Origin: Alphaproteobacteria bacterium
GTDB lineage: Bacteria > Pseudomonadota > Alphaproteobacteria > Reyranellales > Reyranellaceae
Assembly: GCA_019235415.1 (NCBI GenBank)
Contig: JAFAKN010000682.1
Coordinates: 1-50,364 of the forward strand
Direction: 5' to 3'
DNA length: 50,364 bases
Every line of letters begins with the position of its first letter. The stretch's first letter is position 1. The notes under the pieces were generated by a model. That model searched no databases. It was not told the origin of the DNA and saw nothing but the letters and a program-made list of their open reading frames with translations. The position numbers and the translations under genes were made by a program. This document shows, in pieces, positions 41,308 to 49,354 of the stretch.

Positions 41308-44300
41308 GGCGCAACGGCGGCGACTTCGTTCGCCGGCTCCTTAATGCGGAGGAAAGCGACATAGAGCGCCGGCAGGACGAGCAGCGTGAGGATCGTCGCC
41401 ACGAACAGCCCGCCCATGATCGCGAAGGCCATCGGCCCCCAGAACACGTCGGTCGCGATCGGAATGAAGCCCAGCACGGTGGAGATCGCCGTCAGCATGA
41501 TCGGCCGGAAACGCGAAAGCGTCGCCTCGATGACGGCATCCCAGGCATTGTCCCTCTGGCGACGCTCGACCTCGATCTGCTCGATGAGAATCACGGCATT
41601 GCGCGCGATCATGCCGAACAGGGCAAGGATGCCCAGGATCGCGACGAAGCCCAGCGGCTTGTTGACGATGAGCAGCGTGAAGACGATGCCGATCAGGCCC
41701 ATCGGGACCACGCTCATCACCAGGAACAGCCGGCTGAAGCTATGCAGCTGGGCCATCAGGAAAAACAGCATGAGCACGAGCATCAAGGGCAGCTTGGCAA
41801 ACACCGAAGCTTGCGAATTGGCACTCTCTTCCACGGTCCCGCCGACGGCGATGTGATAGTCCTTCGGCAGGCTCTGGCCGAGCTTCTCGATCGCCGGCGC
41901 GAGCGCGTCGACGGCGGCCGCCGGAGAGACGCTGGGGGGCACATCGGCCAGCACCGTCAGGGTAGGAATGCGCTGACGTCGCCAGATCAGCGGATATTCC
42001 TGCTTGAACTCGAAGCTCGCCACCTGGCTCAGCGGCACGGTGCGCCCGTCGGCCAGCGGCAGCTGCAGCGCGCGCAGCGTCGACAACGAGCTGCGCTGCT
42101 CGTCGAGCGCTCGCGTGATGACCGGGATGAGATAGATGTCGTCCCGCACCTGCGTGACCGGAGTGCCCGCCATCAGGGCATTGATCGCCTCGGCGACGGC
42201 CCTGGAGCTCAGACCCAGGAGCCGGGCCTGATCCTGATCGATGGTGACGCGAACCTGGCGCGCGGGCTCCATCCAGTCGAAGCTGACCTCCGTGATATGG
42301 GGATCGCCGCCTAGCACCTCGGCGAGCCGCAACGAGATCGATCGCACCTGCGAGAGATCGGGGCCGCTCACCCTGTACTGCACCGGCCAGCCGACGGGAG
42401 GTCCCAGCTCGAGCGGCGATACGCGGCCAACGACGCTCGGCATCTGCTCCGACAACATCTTCTCGAGCTTGGCGCGAAGCCGCTCACGCGCGGCCAAGTC
42501 CTTGGCCACGACGACGGCCTGGGCAAAGAAGTCATTGGGCAGCCTGACGTCGAGCGGCAGGTAGAAGCGGATGGCGCCGCGGCCGATGTACGTGCTCCAG
42601 CGCTCGACGTCCGGATCGTGCGAAAGGAAGGCGTCGAGCCGCTCCGCGACGGTATCGCTCGCATAGATCGAGGCGTTTTGCGGCAAGGTCATGTCGACCA
42701 CGAGCTCGGGGCGGTCGGATGCGGGAAAGAACTGGCGCGGCACGAAGGGCGATGCCAGGAAAGCGGTGGCAAGGATCGCCAGCGTGACGCCGATGGTGAT
42801 CCACCGCACCCGCATCGCGCCGACCAGAAGAACGCGGAACGATCGCACGACGACGTTTTCCTTGGCGGGCGCCTGGGACGTCGCCGGCTTCAGCAACATC
42901 ACCCCGAGCAGGGGCGCGAAAAGGACCGCCACGAACCACGAGACGAACAGCGTGATGGTCACCACGGCGAAGATCGAGAAGGTGTATTCGCCGGCCGCGC
43001 TTCTGGCGAAGCCGATCGGCACGAAGCCCGTCGCCGTGACGAAGCTCCCGGTCAGCATGGGAAAGGCCAGTGTCTTGTAGGCGAAGGTCGCGGCTTTTTC
43101 GGTGTCGTCGCCCTGGGCGATGCGCGAGGTCATGACGTCGATGGTGGTCATTGCGTCGTCGACCAGCAGGCCCAGGGCGATGATCAGGGCGCCGAGCGAA
43201 ATGCGCTGCAGGTCGATGTTGAATGCCTGCATGATGGGGAAGGTGATGGCGAGCGTGAGCGGAATCGACGCAGCGACGATGGCGCCGGGTCGGATGCCCA
43301 GCGCGATGAAGCTTACGCCGATTATGATGGCGATGGCCTGCCACAGCGAGGTCGTGAAGTCGCCGATGGCATGATCGACGACGGCGGGCTGATCGGAGAC
43401 CAGCGTCGGCTCGATGCCCAACGGCAGGTCGACGAGGACGTTCTCGATCTCGGCCGTGACGTTGCGGCCGAGAGCGAGGATGTCGCCGCCATTGCGCATG
43501 GCGATGGCGAGGCCGATGGCAGGCTTGCCGTTGACCCGGAACATCGGCTGCGGCGGATCGGCATAGCTGCGCCGGACCTCGGCGATGTCGCGCAACCGGA
43601 TCATCCGTCCATTCGACAGGAAGTTGACGTTGAGGATGTCCTGCTCGGAGCGGAAGGCGCCCGACACTTGCAGCGACAGCTTCTCGTTGCTGGTCTGGAC
43701 CGACCCGGCGGGAACGACGCCGTTCTGGGCCTGCACCGCGGCGATCAGCGCAGCGCGGTCGATGCCGAGCCCGGCGAGCTGAGGCGTCGAGAACTCGACG
43801 AAGATCTGCTCGTCCTGAGCGCCTATGATCTCGATCTTCGATACGTCGGCAACGTTCAGCAGCCGCGACCGTACCGCCTCGACATAGTCACGCAGCTCGC
43901 GATGAGTGAAGCCGTCGGCGGTGAAGCCGTAGATCAGGCCGAACGTATCGCCGAAATCGTCGTTGAATCCCGGCCCGACCACGCCCGCCGGCAAGGTGTG
44001 CCGGATGTCGCCGATGTTCTTGCGCACTTGGTACCAGATGTCCGGGACCTCGGCCGCCGTGGTCGAGCCCTTCAGGTTCACGAAGATCGTCGTCACCCCG
44101 GGCGTCGTGTAGCTGCGCAGGAAGTCGAGCCCCCGCGTTTCCTGCAGCTTGCGTTCGAGTCGTTCGGTGACCTGCTGCAGGGTGTCGTCGAGGGTGGCAC
44201 CCGGCCACGCCGCCTGCACCACCATGGTTCTGAAGGTGAACGCCGGATCCTCGTTGCGGCCGAGGCCGAAGTAGGACGACAGGCCCGCGATCGTGACGAC

Positions 44301-44366
44301 GATCATCACGAACAGGGTGAATGAGCGATGCTTGAGGGCCCATTCCGAGAGGTTGGGGCCACTCAC
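41304..44366 (-). CDS. RND efflux permease 3 (TriC-like branch)
   Basis: The 1020-residue RND permease has Asp403-Asp404 in GLLVDDAMTTIDVM. The position of AcrB Lys940 reads ARNAVILIEQIE, an arginine, which matches a separate branch of RND pumps resembling TriC rather than MexB or permeases 1 and 2. The N-terminus has FRTMVVQAAWPGATLDD. It has a GTG start overlapping the adaptor stop, and its stop overlaps the mrpE start. Substrates unknown. Confidence 0.93.
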   Translation of the reverse strand: MSGPNLSEWALKHRSFTLFVMIVVTIAGLSSYFGLGRNEDPAFTFRTMVVQAAWPGATLDDTLQQVTERLERKLQETRGLDFLRSYTTPGVTTIFVNLKGSTTAAEVPDIWYQVRKNIGDIRHTLPAGVVGPGFNDDFGDTFGLIYGFTADGFTHRELRDYVEAVRSRLLNVADVSKIEIIGAQDEQIFVEFSTPQLAGLGIDRAALIAAVQAQNGVVPAGSVQTSNEKLSLQVSGAFRSEQDILNVNFLSNGRMIRLRDIAEVRRSYADPPQPMFRVNGKPAIGLAIAMRNGGDILALGRNVTAEIENVLVDLPLGIEPTLVSDQPAVVDHAIGDFTTSLWQAIAIIIGVSFIALGIRPGAIVAASIPLTLAITFPIMQAFNIDLQRISLGALIIALGLLVDDAMTTIDVMTSRIAQGDDTEKAATFAYKTLAFPMLTGSFVTATGFVPIGFARSAAGEYTFSIFAVVTITLFVSWFVAVLFAPLLGVMLLKPATSQAPAKENVVVRSFRVLLVGAMRVRWITIGVTLAILATAFLASPFVPRQFFPASDRPELVVDMTLPQNASIYASDTVAERLDAFLSHDPDVERWSTYIGRGAIRFYLPLDVRLPNDFFAQAVVVAKDLAARERLRAKLEKMLSEQMPSVVGRVSPLELGPPVGWPVQYRVSGPDLSQVRSISLRLAEVLGGDPHITEVSFDWMEPARQVRVTIDQDQARLLGLSSRAVAEAINALMAGTPVTQVRDDIYLIPVITRALDEQRSSLSTLRALQLPLADGRTVPLSQVASFEFKQEYPLIWRRQRIPTLTVLADVPPSVSPAAAVDALAPAIEKLGQSLPKDYHIAVGGTVEESANSQASVFAKLPLMLVLMLFFLMAQLHSFSRLFLVMSVVPMGLIGIVFTLLIVNKPLGFVAILGILALFGMIARNAVILIEQIEVERRQRDNAWDAVIEATLSRFRPIMLTAISTVLGFIPIATDVFWGPMAFAIMGGLFVATILTLLVLPALYVAFLRIKEPANEVAAVAP

Positions 44367-45469
44367 GGCGCGGCTCCGAGCAGACGGACCTTCTGACCGG
44401 GATGGAGGGCCTGCACGCCGGCGGTGACCACGATCTCACCGCCTTCGAGCCCGCCAGCGAGCGTCACCGAGGCGGGATCGAATCGCTCGATCTGCACGTT
44501 ATGCAATGACACGGTCATGTCCGCGGGATCGACGAGCCATACCGCGGGCTGGCCGTTGATGCGCGTGAGCGCGCTGGCCGGAAGCACGAGGCTGGGCGTC
44601 GATTCGAGCTCCATGCGCCCCTTGACCGTCGCGCCGAGGAACATGGCGGATGGCGGGTTGATGAGCCCCACCCGCACGCGGAACGTCCGCGTAATGGGGT
44701 CGGCTTGCGGATCGACCTGACGCACTCTTCCCGTTGCCGTGATGGACGGGTCGTCGGTCAGGGACACGACGATCTTGGGGTCGGGCGGCGTGGCGCGTTT
44801 CACCTGGGCCGGCACGTCGAACACGGCATCGCGACCGTCCTGGCGGGCGACCTGGAAGATCGTCTGACCCGGTTGCACCACCTCGCCGGTCTCGGCGGTG
44901 CGCGCCGTGATCGAGCCCGCAACGTTCGCTTTGAGCTCGGTGTAGCTGACGCGGTCCTTGGCGATCTGCAACTGGGCCCCCGCGTCGTCGAGCTGCGACT
45001 GCGCGGTACGCAGCCCCTGCTGCGCCTGGTCGAACAGGGCCTGGGTGGTGAAGCCCTGGGGCAGCAGGATTTTCTGTCGATCGAACGTATTGCTCGCTTC
45101 GACCAGGCGACCTTCGGCTGCCGAGAGCGCGGCCTGCGCCGACCGCAGAGCGTTCAGCTCGTTTTGCGGGTCGAGCTTGGCCAGCACCTGGTCGGGTTCG
45201 ACGCGATCGCCGACATCGGCCGATCGCTCGATGATGCGGCCGCCGATCCGGAAGGCGAGCGACGCCTCGTTCTCGGCGCTGATCTGACCCGTGAGCACGA
45301 CCGTCTCGCCGGTCCCGCCCTTGGCCGCGGTGACGGTGCGAACCGGTCGCGCCTCGGCGGCTTTGGCCTTGGTCTTCTGCTCGCAACCGCCAAGCGCCAC
45401 GATCGGGACCAGCAACAGACCGAGCATCACGATGTTGCGTGCGGTCCGCCGGGAAAAGCGCCGGGCCAA
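44363..45469 (-). CDS. RND efflux periplasmic adaptor 3, lipoprotein
   Basis: The 368-residue MFP has a lipobox (VALGGC), so it should be lipid-anchored, unlike adaptors 1 and 2. It has FRIGGRIIERSADVGDRVEP, a coiled-coil hairpin (about 105-165), SYTELKANVAGSITARTAET and a final GVQALHPGQKVRLL. The closest relatives by eye are TriA-like adaptors. It begins 19 bases after the small secreted protein gene and overlaps permease 3. Confidence 0.9.
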   Translation of the reverse strand: MARRFSRRTARNIVMLGLLLVPIVALGGCEQKTKAKAAEARPVRTVTAAKGGTGETVVLTGQISAENEASLAFRIGGRIIERSADVGDRVEPDQVLAKLDPQNELNALRSAQAALSAAEGRLVEASNTFDRQKILLPQGFTTQALFDQAQQGLRTAQSQLDDAGAQLQIAKDRVSYTELKANVAGSITARTAETGEVVQPGQTIFQVARQDGRDAVFDVPAQVKRATPPDPKIVVSLTDDPSITATGRVRQVDPQADPITRTFRVRVGLINPPSAMFLGATVKGRMELESTPSLVLPASALTRINGQPAVWLVDPADMTVSLHNVQIERFDPASVTLAGGLEGGEIVVTAGVQALHPGQKVRLLGAAP

Positions 45470-45488
45470 GGCAGGGTCCTCCGTACCG

Positions 45489-45869
45489 TCAGGGAGCGAC
45501 AGCGCTCCAGCGACAGCCGATCCTGGGCTCGGAGACGTCGAGCGCCTTGGGTGATTTCGATGTATCGGCGGTCACGTTGAAGTTCGTGCCGCCCAACGCC
45601 AGCGTCGTCGTAAAGACGTTCGGTGAGGTCCGCGTCATGTTCCGGGTGATCCCGCCGGCTGTTCTCAAGGTCGCGCCATCGGCGGTCGGCGTGAACGTAT
45701 GGACGCGCGACAGCTCGGCATCCCATTGCCGGCACGACCACGGGTTTCTGTCCGTTGGGACGACGCGGAATTCGATTGGCGTGTTCTGGGCATTCGCCTG
45801 GATCGACAGGATGCCGGCAAGCGAAGCGGCCAGCGTCGCAATCGCAAGGACCTTGGTGATCGCGCGCAT
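45489..45869 (-). CDS. small secreted protein at the head of the RND3-Mrp unit
   Basis: From the ATG at 45869 (AGAGGG upstream) the protein has 126 residues and a signal peptide (VLAIATLAASLAGILSIQANA). The mature part is beta-rich with just two cysteines, in RNPWSCRQWD and PRIGCRWSA, which could form one disulfide. I do not recognise a family. It lies 19 bases before adaptor 3 and is probably the first gene of the unit. Its promoter region carries a dyad over the -10 and upstream direct repeats. Confidence 0.7.
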   Translation of the reverse strand: MRAITKVLAIATLAASLAGILSIQANAQNTPIEFRVVPTDRNPWSCRQWDAELSRVHTFTPTADGATLRTAGGITRNMTRTSPNVFTTTLALGGTNFNVTADTSKSPKALDVSEPRIGCRWSAVAP

Positions 45870-45919
45870 CGAGCCCTCTTCTGAGTTGGCGGCTGCGAGC
45901 AGCGCAGGCATCGGTAGGC

Positions 45920-45949
45920 AATCGCGGCAGCTTCCCTACCGCGATTATA
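45920..45949 (-). promoter_or_regulatory. promoter and operator-like dyad of the RND3-Mrp unit
   Basis: A perfect TATAAT lies on the minus strand at 45949-45944. An inverted repeat AATCGCGG-N11-CCGCGATT (45920-45946) overlaps it and the expected start near 45937. GGTAGG and CCTACC (45913-45918, 45935-45940) form a competing stem. No good -35 is seen at 16-18 bases. A weak -35 together with repeats further upstream suggests activator dependence, and the overlapping dyad suggests repression or an RNA hairpin. Confidence 0.5.
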
Positions 45950-45981
45950 TGGGTTCCGTGTGACAGCACATCAGCTTGGAA

Positions 45982-46002
45982 TCCCGGCGTTGTTCCCGGC
46001 GT
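45982..46002. repeat. nine-base direct repeat upstream of the RND3-Mrp promoter
   Basis: TCCCGGCGT occurs at 45982-45990 and 45994-46002, a period of 12 bases. That is about 45-65 bases before the expected transcription start at 45937. Tandem sites in this position are typical for activators such as OmpR-type response regulators. No regulator gene is adjacent. Confidence 0.45.
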
Positions 46003-46045
46003 CCCAATTTATGGGGAAGCAAGGTCAGCCGATCCGAGCCGAACT

Positions 46046-46627
46046 CTATCCGAGCGCCAAGCTCGGACGGCGGGCGGCCAGCGCGACGGCAATGTAGGCG
46101 CACCCCGCGAACAACAGGGAGACGCCACCCAGCGTTGCCGGTGTGAAGGAGTGGCTGTACGGGAGCTTCAGCACCAGCAATCCAGCCATGATCAGTGCAA
46201 CGCAACCCGACGTCAGGAACCAGCGCCAGCCCGTGGCTGGCCGTACTTTCGCGGCGAAAACAATCTGAGTCAGGCCGTGGATCGCCAGGACGATCGCGAT
46301 CAGGACGGTAATCGTCACAATCCCGGCGAAGGGATCCAGGTAGACGAGAACGCCGCCAATCGCGGCCAGGAAGCCCAGTGTGAGGTGCCAAGTGAAGGGG
46401 ATTTCGCGTCGCATCTTGCCCGATTGCACGATCTGCACGATGCCGACGAACAGGAGGACCAGGCCGAGCGCTTCATTCGGCGTGATGGACGAGATCGCCG
46501 GAACAGCGATCGCAACGCCGCCCGCGACAATCAGAAGGCCGCCGACCAGGACGAACAACAGCCAGTGGGAGCGGAAGCTCTCGGCGATGAAGAGCGCGTC
46601 GCTTTCTCGTGGATTGCCTGAGTTCAT
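46046..46627 (-). CDS. HdeD/DUF308-family membrane protein
   Basis: The 193-residue protein has about six membrane helices in three HdeD-like pairs: SHWLLFVLVGGLLIVAGGVA, EALGLVLLFVGIVQIVQ, then WHLTLGFLAAIGGVLVYLDP. HdeD proteins are linked to acid resistance at high cell density. The start at 46627 is weakly supported by GGGGCACC; the frame extends to 46864 but overlaps ppk2. It is 32 bases downstream of ppk2. Confidence 0.88.
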   Translation of the reverse strand: MNSGNPRESDALFIAESFRSHWLLFVLVGGLLIVAGGVAIAVPAISSITPNEALGLVLLFVGIVQIVQSGKMRREIPFTWHLTLGFLAAIGGVLVYLDPFAGIVTITVLIAIVLAIHGLTQIVFAAKVRPATGWRWFLTSGCVALIMAGLLVLKLPYSHSFTPATLGGVSLLFAGCAYIAVALAARRPSLALG

Positions 46628-46659
46628 GTTGGTGCCCCGCTGCTCCAGAACGTCGTTCG

Positions 46660-47487
46660 CTAGGCCTTGCTGTCCCAATCGTGCTCCGGGACGAACTTGT
46701 AGGGATAGCTCGGCTCCTGGTAGTCCCCTGCAGGTTCCCGGTCGGGCAGCTTCACCTTCTTCCGTGCAATCCTTTCGTGAGGGACGTGGTCCAGGAAGTG
46801 ACGGATCACGTTCAGTCTCGCCCGCCTCTTGTCGTCCGATCGCACTACGAACCACGGTGCCCACGCCGTGTCGCTTGCCTTAAACATCTCGTCGCGCGCA
46901 CGCGAATAGTCGTGCCATCGCCGGTAGGACTCGAGGTCCATCGGCGACAGCTTCCATGTCTTGCGGCCGTCGCTGATACGCGCCTGGAGCCGCTTGCTCT
47001 GTTCCTCGGGGCTCACCTCCAGCCAATATTTCAGAAGAACGATCCCGGACTCGACGACCAGGTGCTCGAGCTCGTGGACGATTTCCAGAAAGCGCTTGGC
47101 CTCCTCTTCGGTGCAGAAGCCCATGATCCGCTCGACACCCGCGCGGTTGTACCAGCTGCGATCGAAGATGATGATTTCACCCGCTGCCGGGAAGTGCGGT
47201 ACATAGCGTTGAAAGTACATTTGGGTCTTCTCGCGCTCGGTCGGCGCCGGCAGGGCCACGACATGGAAGACCCGTGGGCTGACGCGCTCGGTGATCGCCT
47301 TGATCGTGCCCCCCTTGCCGGCGCCGTCGCGGCCCTCGAACACGATGCACACCTTTTGACCCGTCTCGACAACCCACTTTTGCAGCAAGACCAGTTCCTC
47401 ATGAAGCTTGGCGAGCTCGCGCTCGTAGATCTTGCGCGGCAGCTTCGCGGTTGGCTGGGAATTGGCCGCACCCTTCGGTTCGCTCAT
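46660..47487 (-). CDS. ppk2: polyphosphate kinase 2
   Basis: The 275-residue protein has the PPK2 marks: Walker A GRDGAGKGG (52-60), FQRYVPHFPAAGEIIIFDRS with the Walker B aspartate 109, SWYNRAGVERIMGF, and the lid region RWHDYSRARDEMF. These kinases transfer phosphate between polyphosphate and nucleoside diphosphates or monophosphates. GGAGGAGGT before the ATG at 47487 fixes the start. It is 31 bases after the Na/Pi cotransporter, which fits linked phosphate uptake and storage. Confidence 0.95.
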   Translation of the reverse strand: MSEPKGAANSQPTAKLPRKIYERELAKLHEELVLLQKWVVETGQKVCIVFEGRDGAGKGGTIKAITERVSPRVFHVVALPAPTEREKTQMYFQRYVPHFPAAGEIIIFDRSWYNRAGVERIMGFCTEEEAKRFLEIVHELEHLVVESGIVLLKYWLEVSPEEQSKRLQARISDGRKTWKLSPMDLESYRRWHDYSRARDEMFKASDTAWAPWFVVRSDDKRRARLNVIRHFLDHVPHERIARKKVKLPDREPAGDYQEPSYPYKFVPEHDWDSKA

Positions 47488-47518
47488 CGGATACCTCCTC
47501 CAGCACCGCTTCCCGAGG

Positions 47519-49153
47519 TCACGCAATGGCCGCCGCGAGATGCGCCGCGGCGCGCCACGCGTGATGGACTCGTTGGTCGAGCAGGCGAACCGCCTCGACG
47601 CGTGCGATGGCATCGTTTGCGGTGAGCCGACCGGAAGCCACCGAGTCCAGGGTGGCGCGCCGATGCTCGAGCCGCAGGCCAGCCAGCTCCTTCGCGCAGT
47701 GTTCGAGGCGTTCGACGACCTCGGACGAGTCGACCGTTGTGGCCTCGAGTGCTGCCGCGACGGTGCTTGGCGGTGCGGGGATGTGCTCCAGCGAATCGGC
47801 GAGCTCGGCCGTGCTTCGCATGGACTCCGCGCAAAGCTTCATGGCGCGCTCTTCGGCAGGGCTGTCGAGCGCGATCTCGATCCTTGCGCTTTCTCGCAGG
47901 GTCTCGACGAAGCCCAGAGCATGGTCCAGGGCGTGCACGGTGCTGATGAGCCACTGCTGTTCCCGTTCCGTCACCAGGGGCTCGGTCACCTTCGAGAGGA
48001 AGGCCTTTGCCTGCTGCAGCGCGTCCAATGCCTGCCGTGTCACGACGACATCGATGGAATCGGCTGCCGACAAGCTCGACGCCTCCAGCACGTGAGACAC
48101 GGTCCGCCGGGTGGCTTCGATGGCGACAGTCGGTGCCGCGGCAAGCGCGGCTGGATCGAGGTAGCGCGTGAAGGCGGAGCCCTTCTCGGGAACGATCCGC
48201 TCGACCAGTCTGGTGAACGGTGCCATCAAAGGCAGCAGGATCGCGACGCCCACCACGTTGTATGCCGTGTGATAGGCCGCAACCAGCGTCACCGGGTCGA
48301 TGCTGCCGGTCGCGCGCACCATCAGGCGAACCACGGCGGGAAACGTCACAAGCGCGATGAGGGCGGCGACCAGCTTGAAGGCGATGTAGGCCACGGCCAG
48401 TCGCTTGGCGGTGCTGCTCGCACCGATCGCCGCCATCGCCGAGCTGGTCGATGTGCCGATGTTCTGGCCGATGACCAACGCCAGGGCCTGATCGAGGCCG
48501 ATCGCACCGGCAAACAGCGCCGAGATGGTTACGGTGATCGCGGCCGTCGACGACTGCATGACGGTCGTCATGACGATTCCTGTCGCGACCAGGGTCAGCA
48601 CCCCAAGAGCGCCCGACCACGAGGGAACACCGGACTCGCCGAGGACGGCCGGGAGATCCGCCGGGTGGAGCCGTTCGGCCAGCCCGCCCATGCCCTGCTG
48701 CAGCGTCGTCAGGCCCACCAGGATCAGCGCGAAACCCGCAACAGCAGCGCCGCCCGCGGCCCATCGGCCCTTGCCGATCAGCTTGAGCAGCGCGCCGACG
48801 AAAACGATCGGCAAGGCGTAGGCAGTAAGAGAAACTCTGACGCCCAGCAATGCCACCAGCCAACCGGTCCCGGTCGTGCCGATGTTCGCGCCGAAGACCA
48901 GGCTCAAGCCTTGAGGAAATGTCAGCAGTCCGGCGCTGACCAGTCCGATGGTGGTCATCGTCGTGGCACTGGACGACTGCACCAGCAGCGTGACGACCGC
49001 TCCCCAGAAGGTGCCGCTCACCGATGTTGCCGCGGCCTTCGCCAGCACCGTGCGCAAGGCAGAGCCCGCGAGCGCTTTCAGGCCGTCGGTCATCACCGCC
49101 ATGCCCAAAAGGAAAAGGCCTATGCCGCCGAGGATTGAAACCGTCGTTTCCAA
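47519..49153 (-). CDS. Na+/Pi cotransporter with a C-terminal PhoU-like domain
   Basis: The 544-residue protein has an N-terminal transporter half with the repeated QSSSATT (LLVQSSSATTMTT) and QSSTAAI (VMQSSTAAITVT) motifs, plus GANIGTTGTGW and GQNIGTSTSS of the NptA/PNaS family. A C-terminal helical PhoU-like region begins at about 345. It imports phosphate with sodium; the PhoU part may regulate it. It is the first gene of the unit with ppk2 and hdeD, divergent from the ATPase gene. Confidence 0.93.
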   Translation of the reverse strand: METTVSILGGIGLFLLGMAVMTDGLKALAGSALRTVLAKAAATSVSGTFWGAVVTLLVQSSSATTMTTIGLVSAGLLTFPQGLSLVFGANIGTTGTGWLVALLGVRVSLTAYALPIVFVGALLKLIGKGRWAAGGAAVAGFALILVGLTTLQQGMGGLAERLHPADLPAVLGESGVPSWSGALGVLTLVATGIVMTTVMQSSTAAITVTISALFAGAIGLDQALALVIGQNIGTSTSSAMAAIGASSTAKRLAVAYIAFKLVAALIALVTFPAVVRLMVRATGSIDPVTLVAAYHTAYNVVGVAILLPLMAPFTRLVERIVPEKGSAFTRYLDPAALAAAPTVAIEATRRTVSHVLEASSLSAADSIDVVVTRQALDALQQAKAFLSKVTEPLVTEREQQWLISTVHALDHALGFVETLRESARIEIALDSPAEERAMKLCAESMRSTAELADSLEHIPAPPSTVAAALEATTVDSSEVVERLEHCAKELAGLRLEHRRATLDSVASGRLTANDAIARVEAVRLLDQRVHHAWRAAAHLAAAIA

Positions 49154-49354
49154 GGATGTCTCCCGACTTTGGCGACACTAGTGAGCGGGGTTACGACTGC
49201 ACCTCCCGGGTGCTGAATAGAAATCGATGTAATGCAACCATTTCGCGAGCGGCTTTCACTGTCATTGTGATGTAAAATATCGGCGCAGGGAAGACACCGG
49301 TGCCCTGCAGTGTTGTGCGGCAGGCAACGTAACGTCGTTGAGCGGAGCACATCC
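49154..49354. other. divergent intergenic region between the Na/Pi cotransporter and P-type ATPase genes
   Basis: This 201-base stretch should hold both promoters. A TAAAAT (about 49272-49277) on the plus strand is a possible -10 for the ATPase, but no matching -35 is visible. CCTGC and GCAGG form a weak five-base dyad near 49300-49325. I see no gene, riboswitch or strong operator. Confidence 0.4.
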
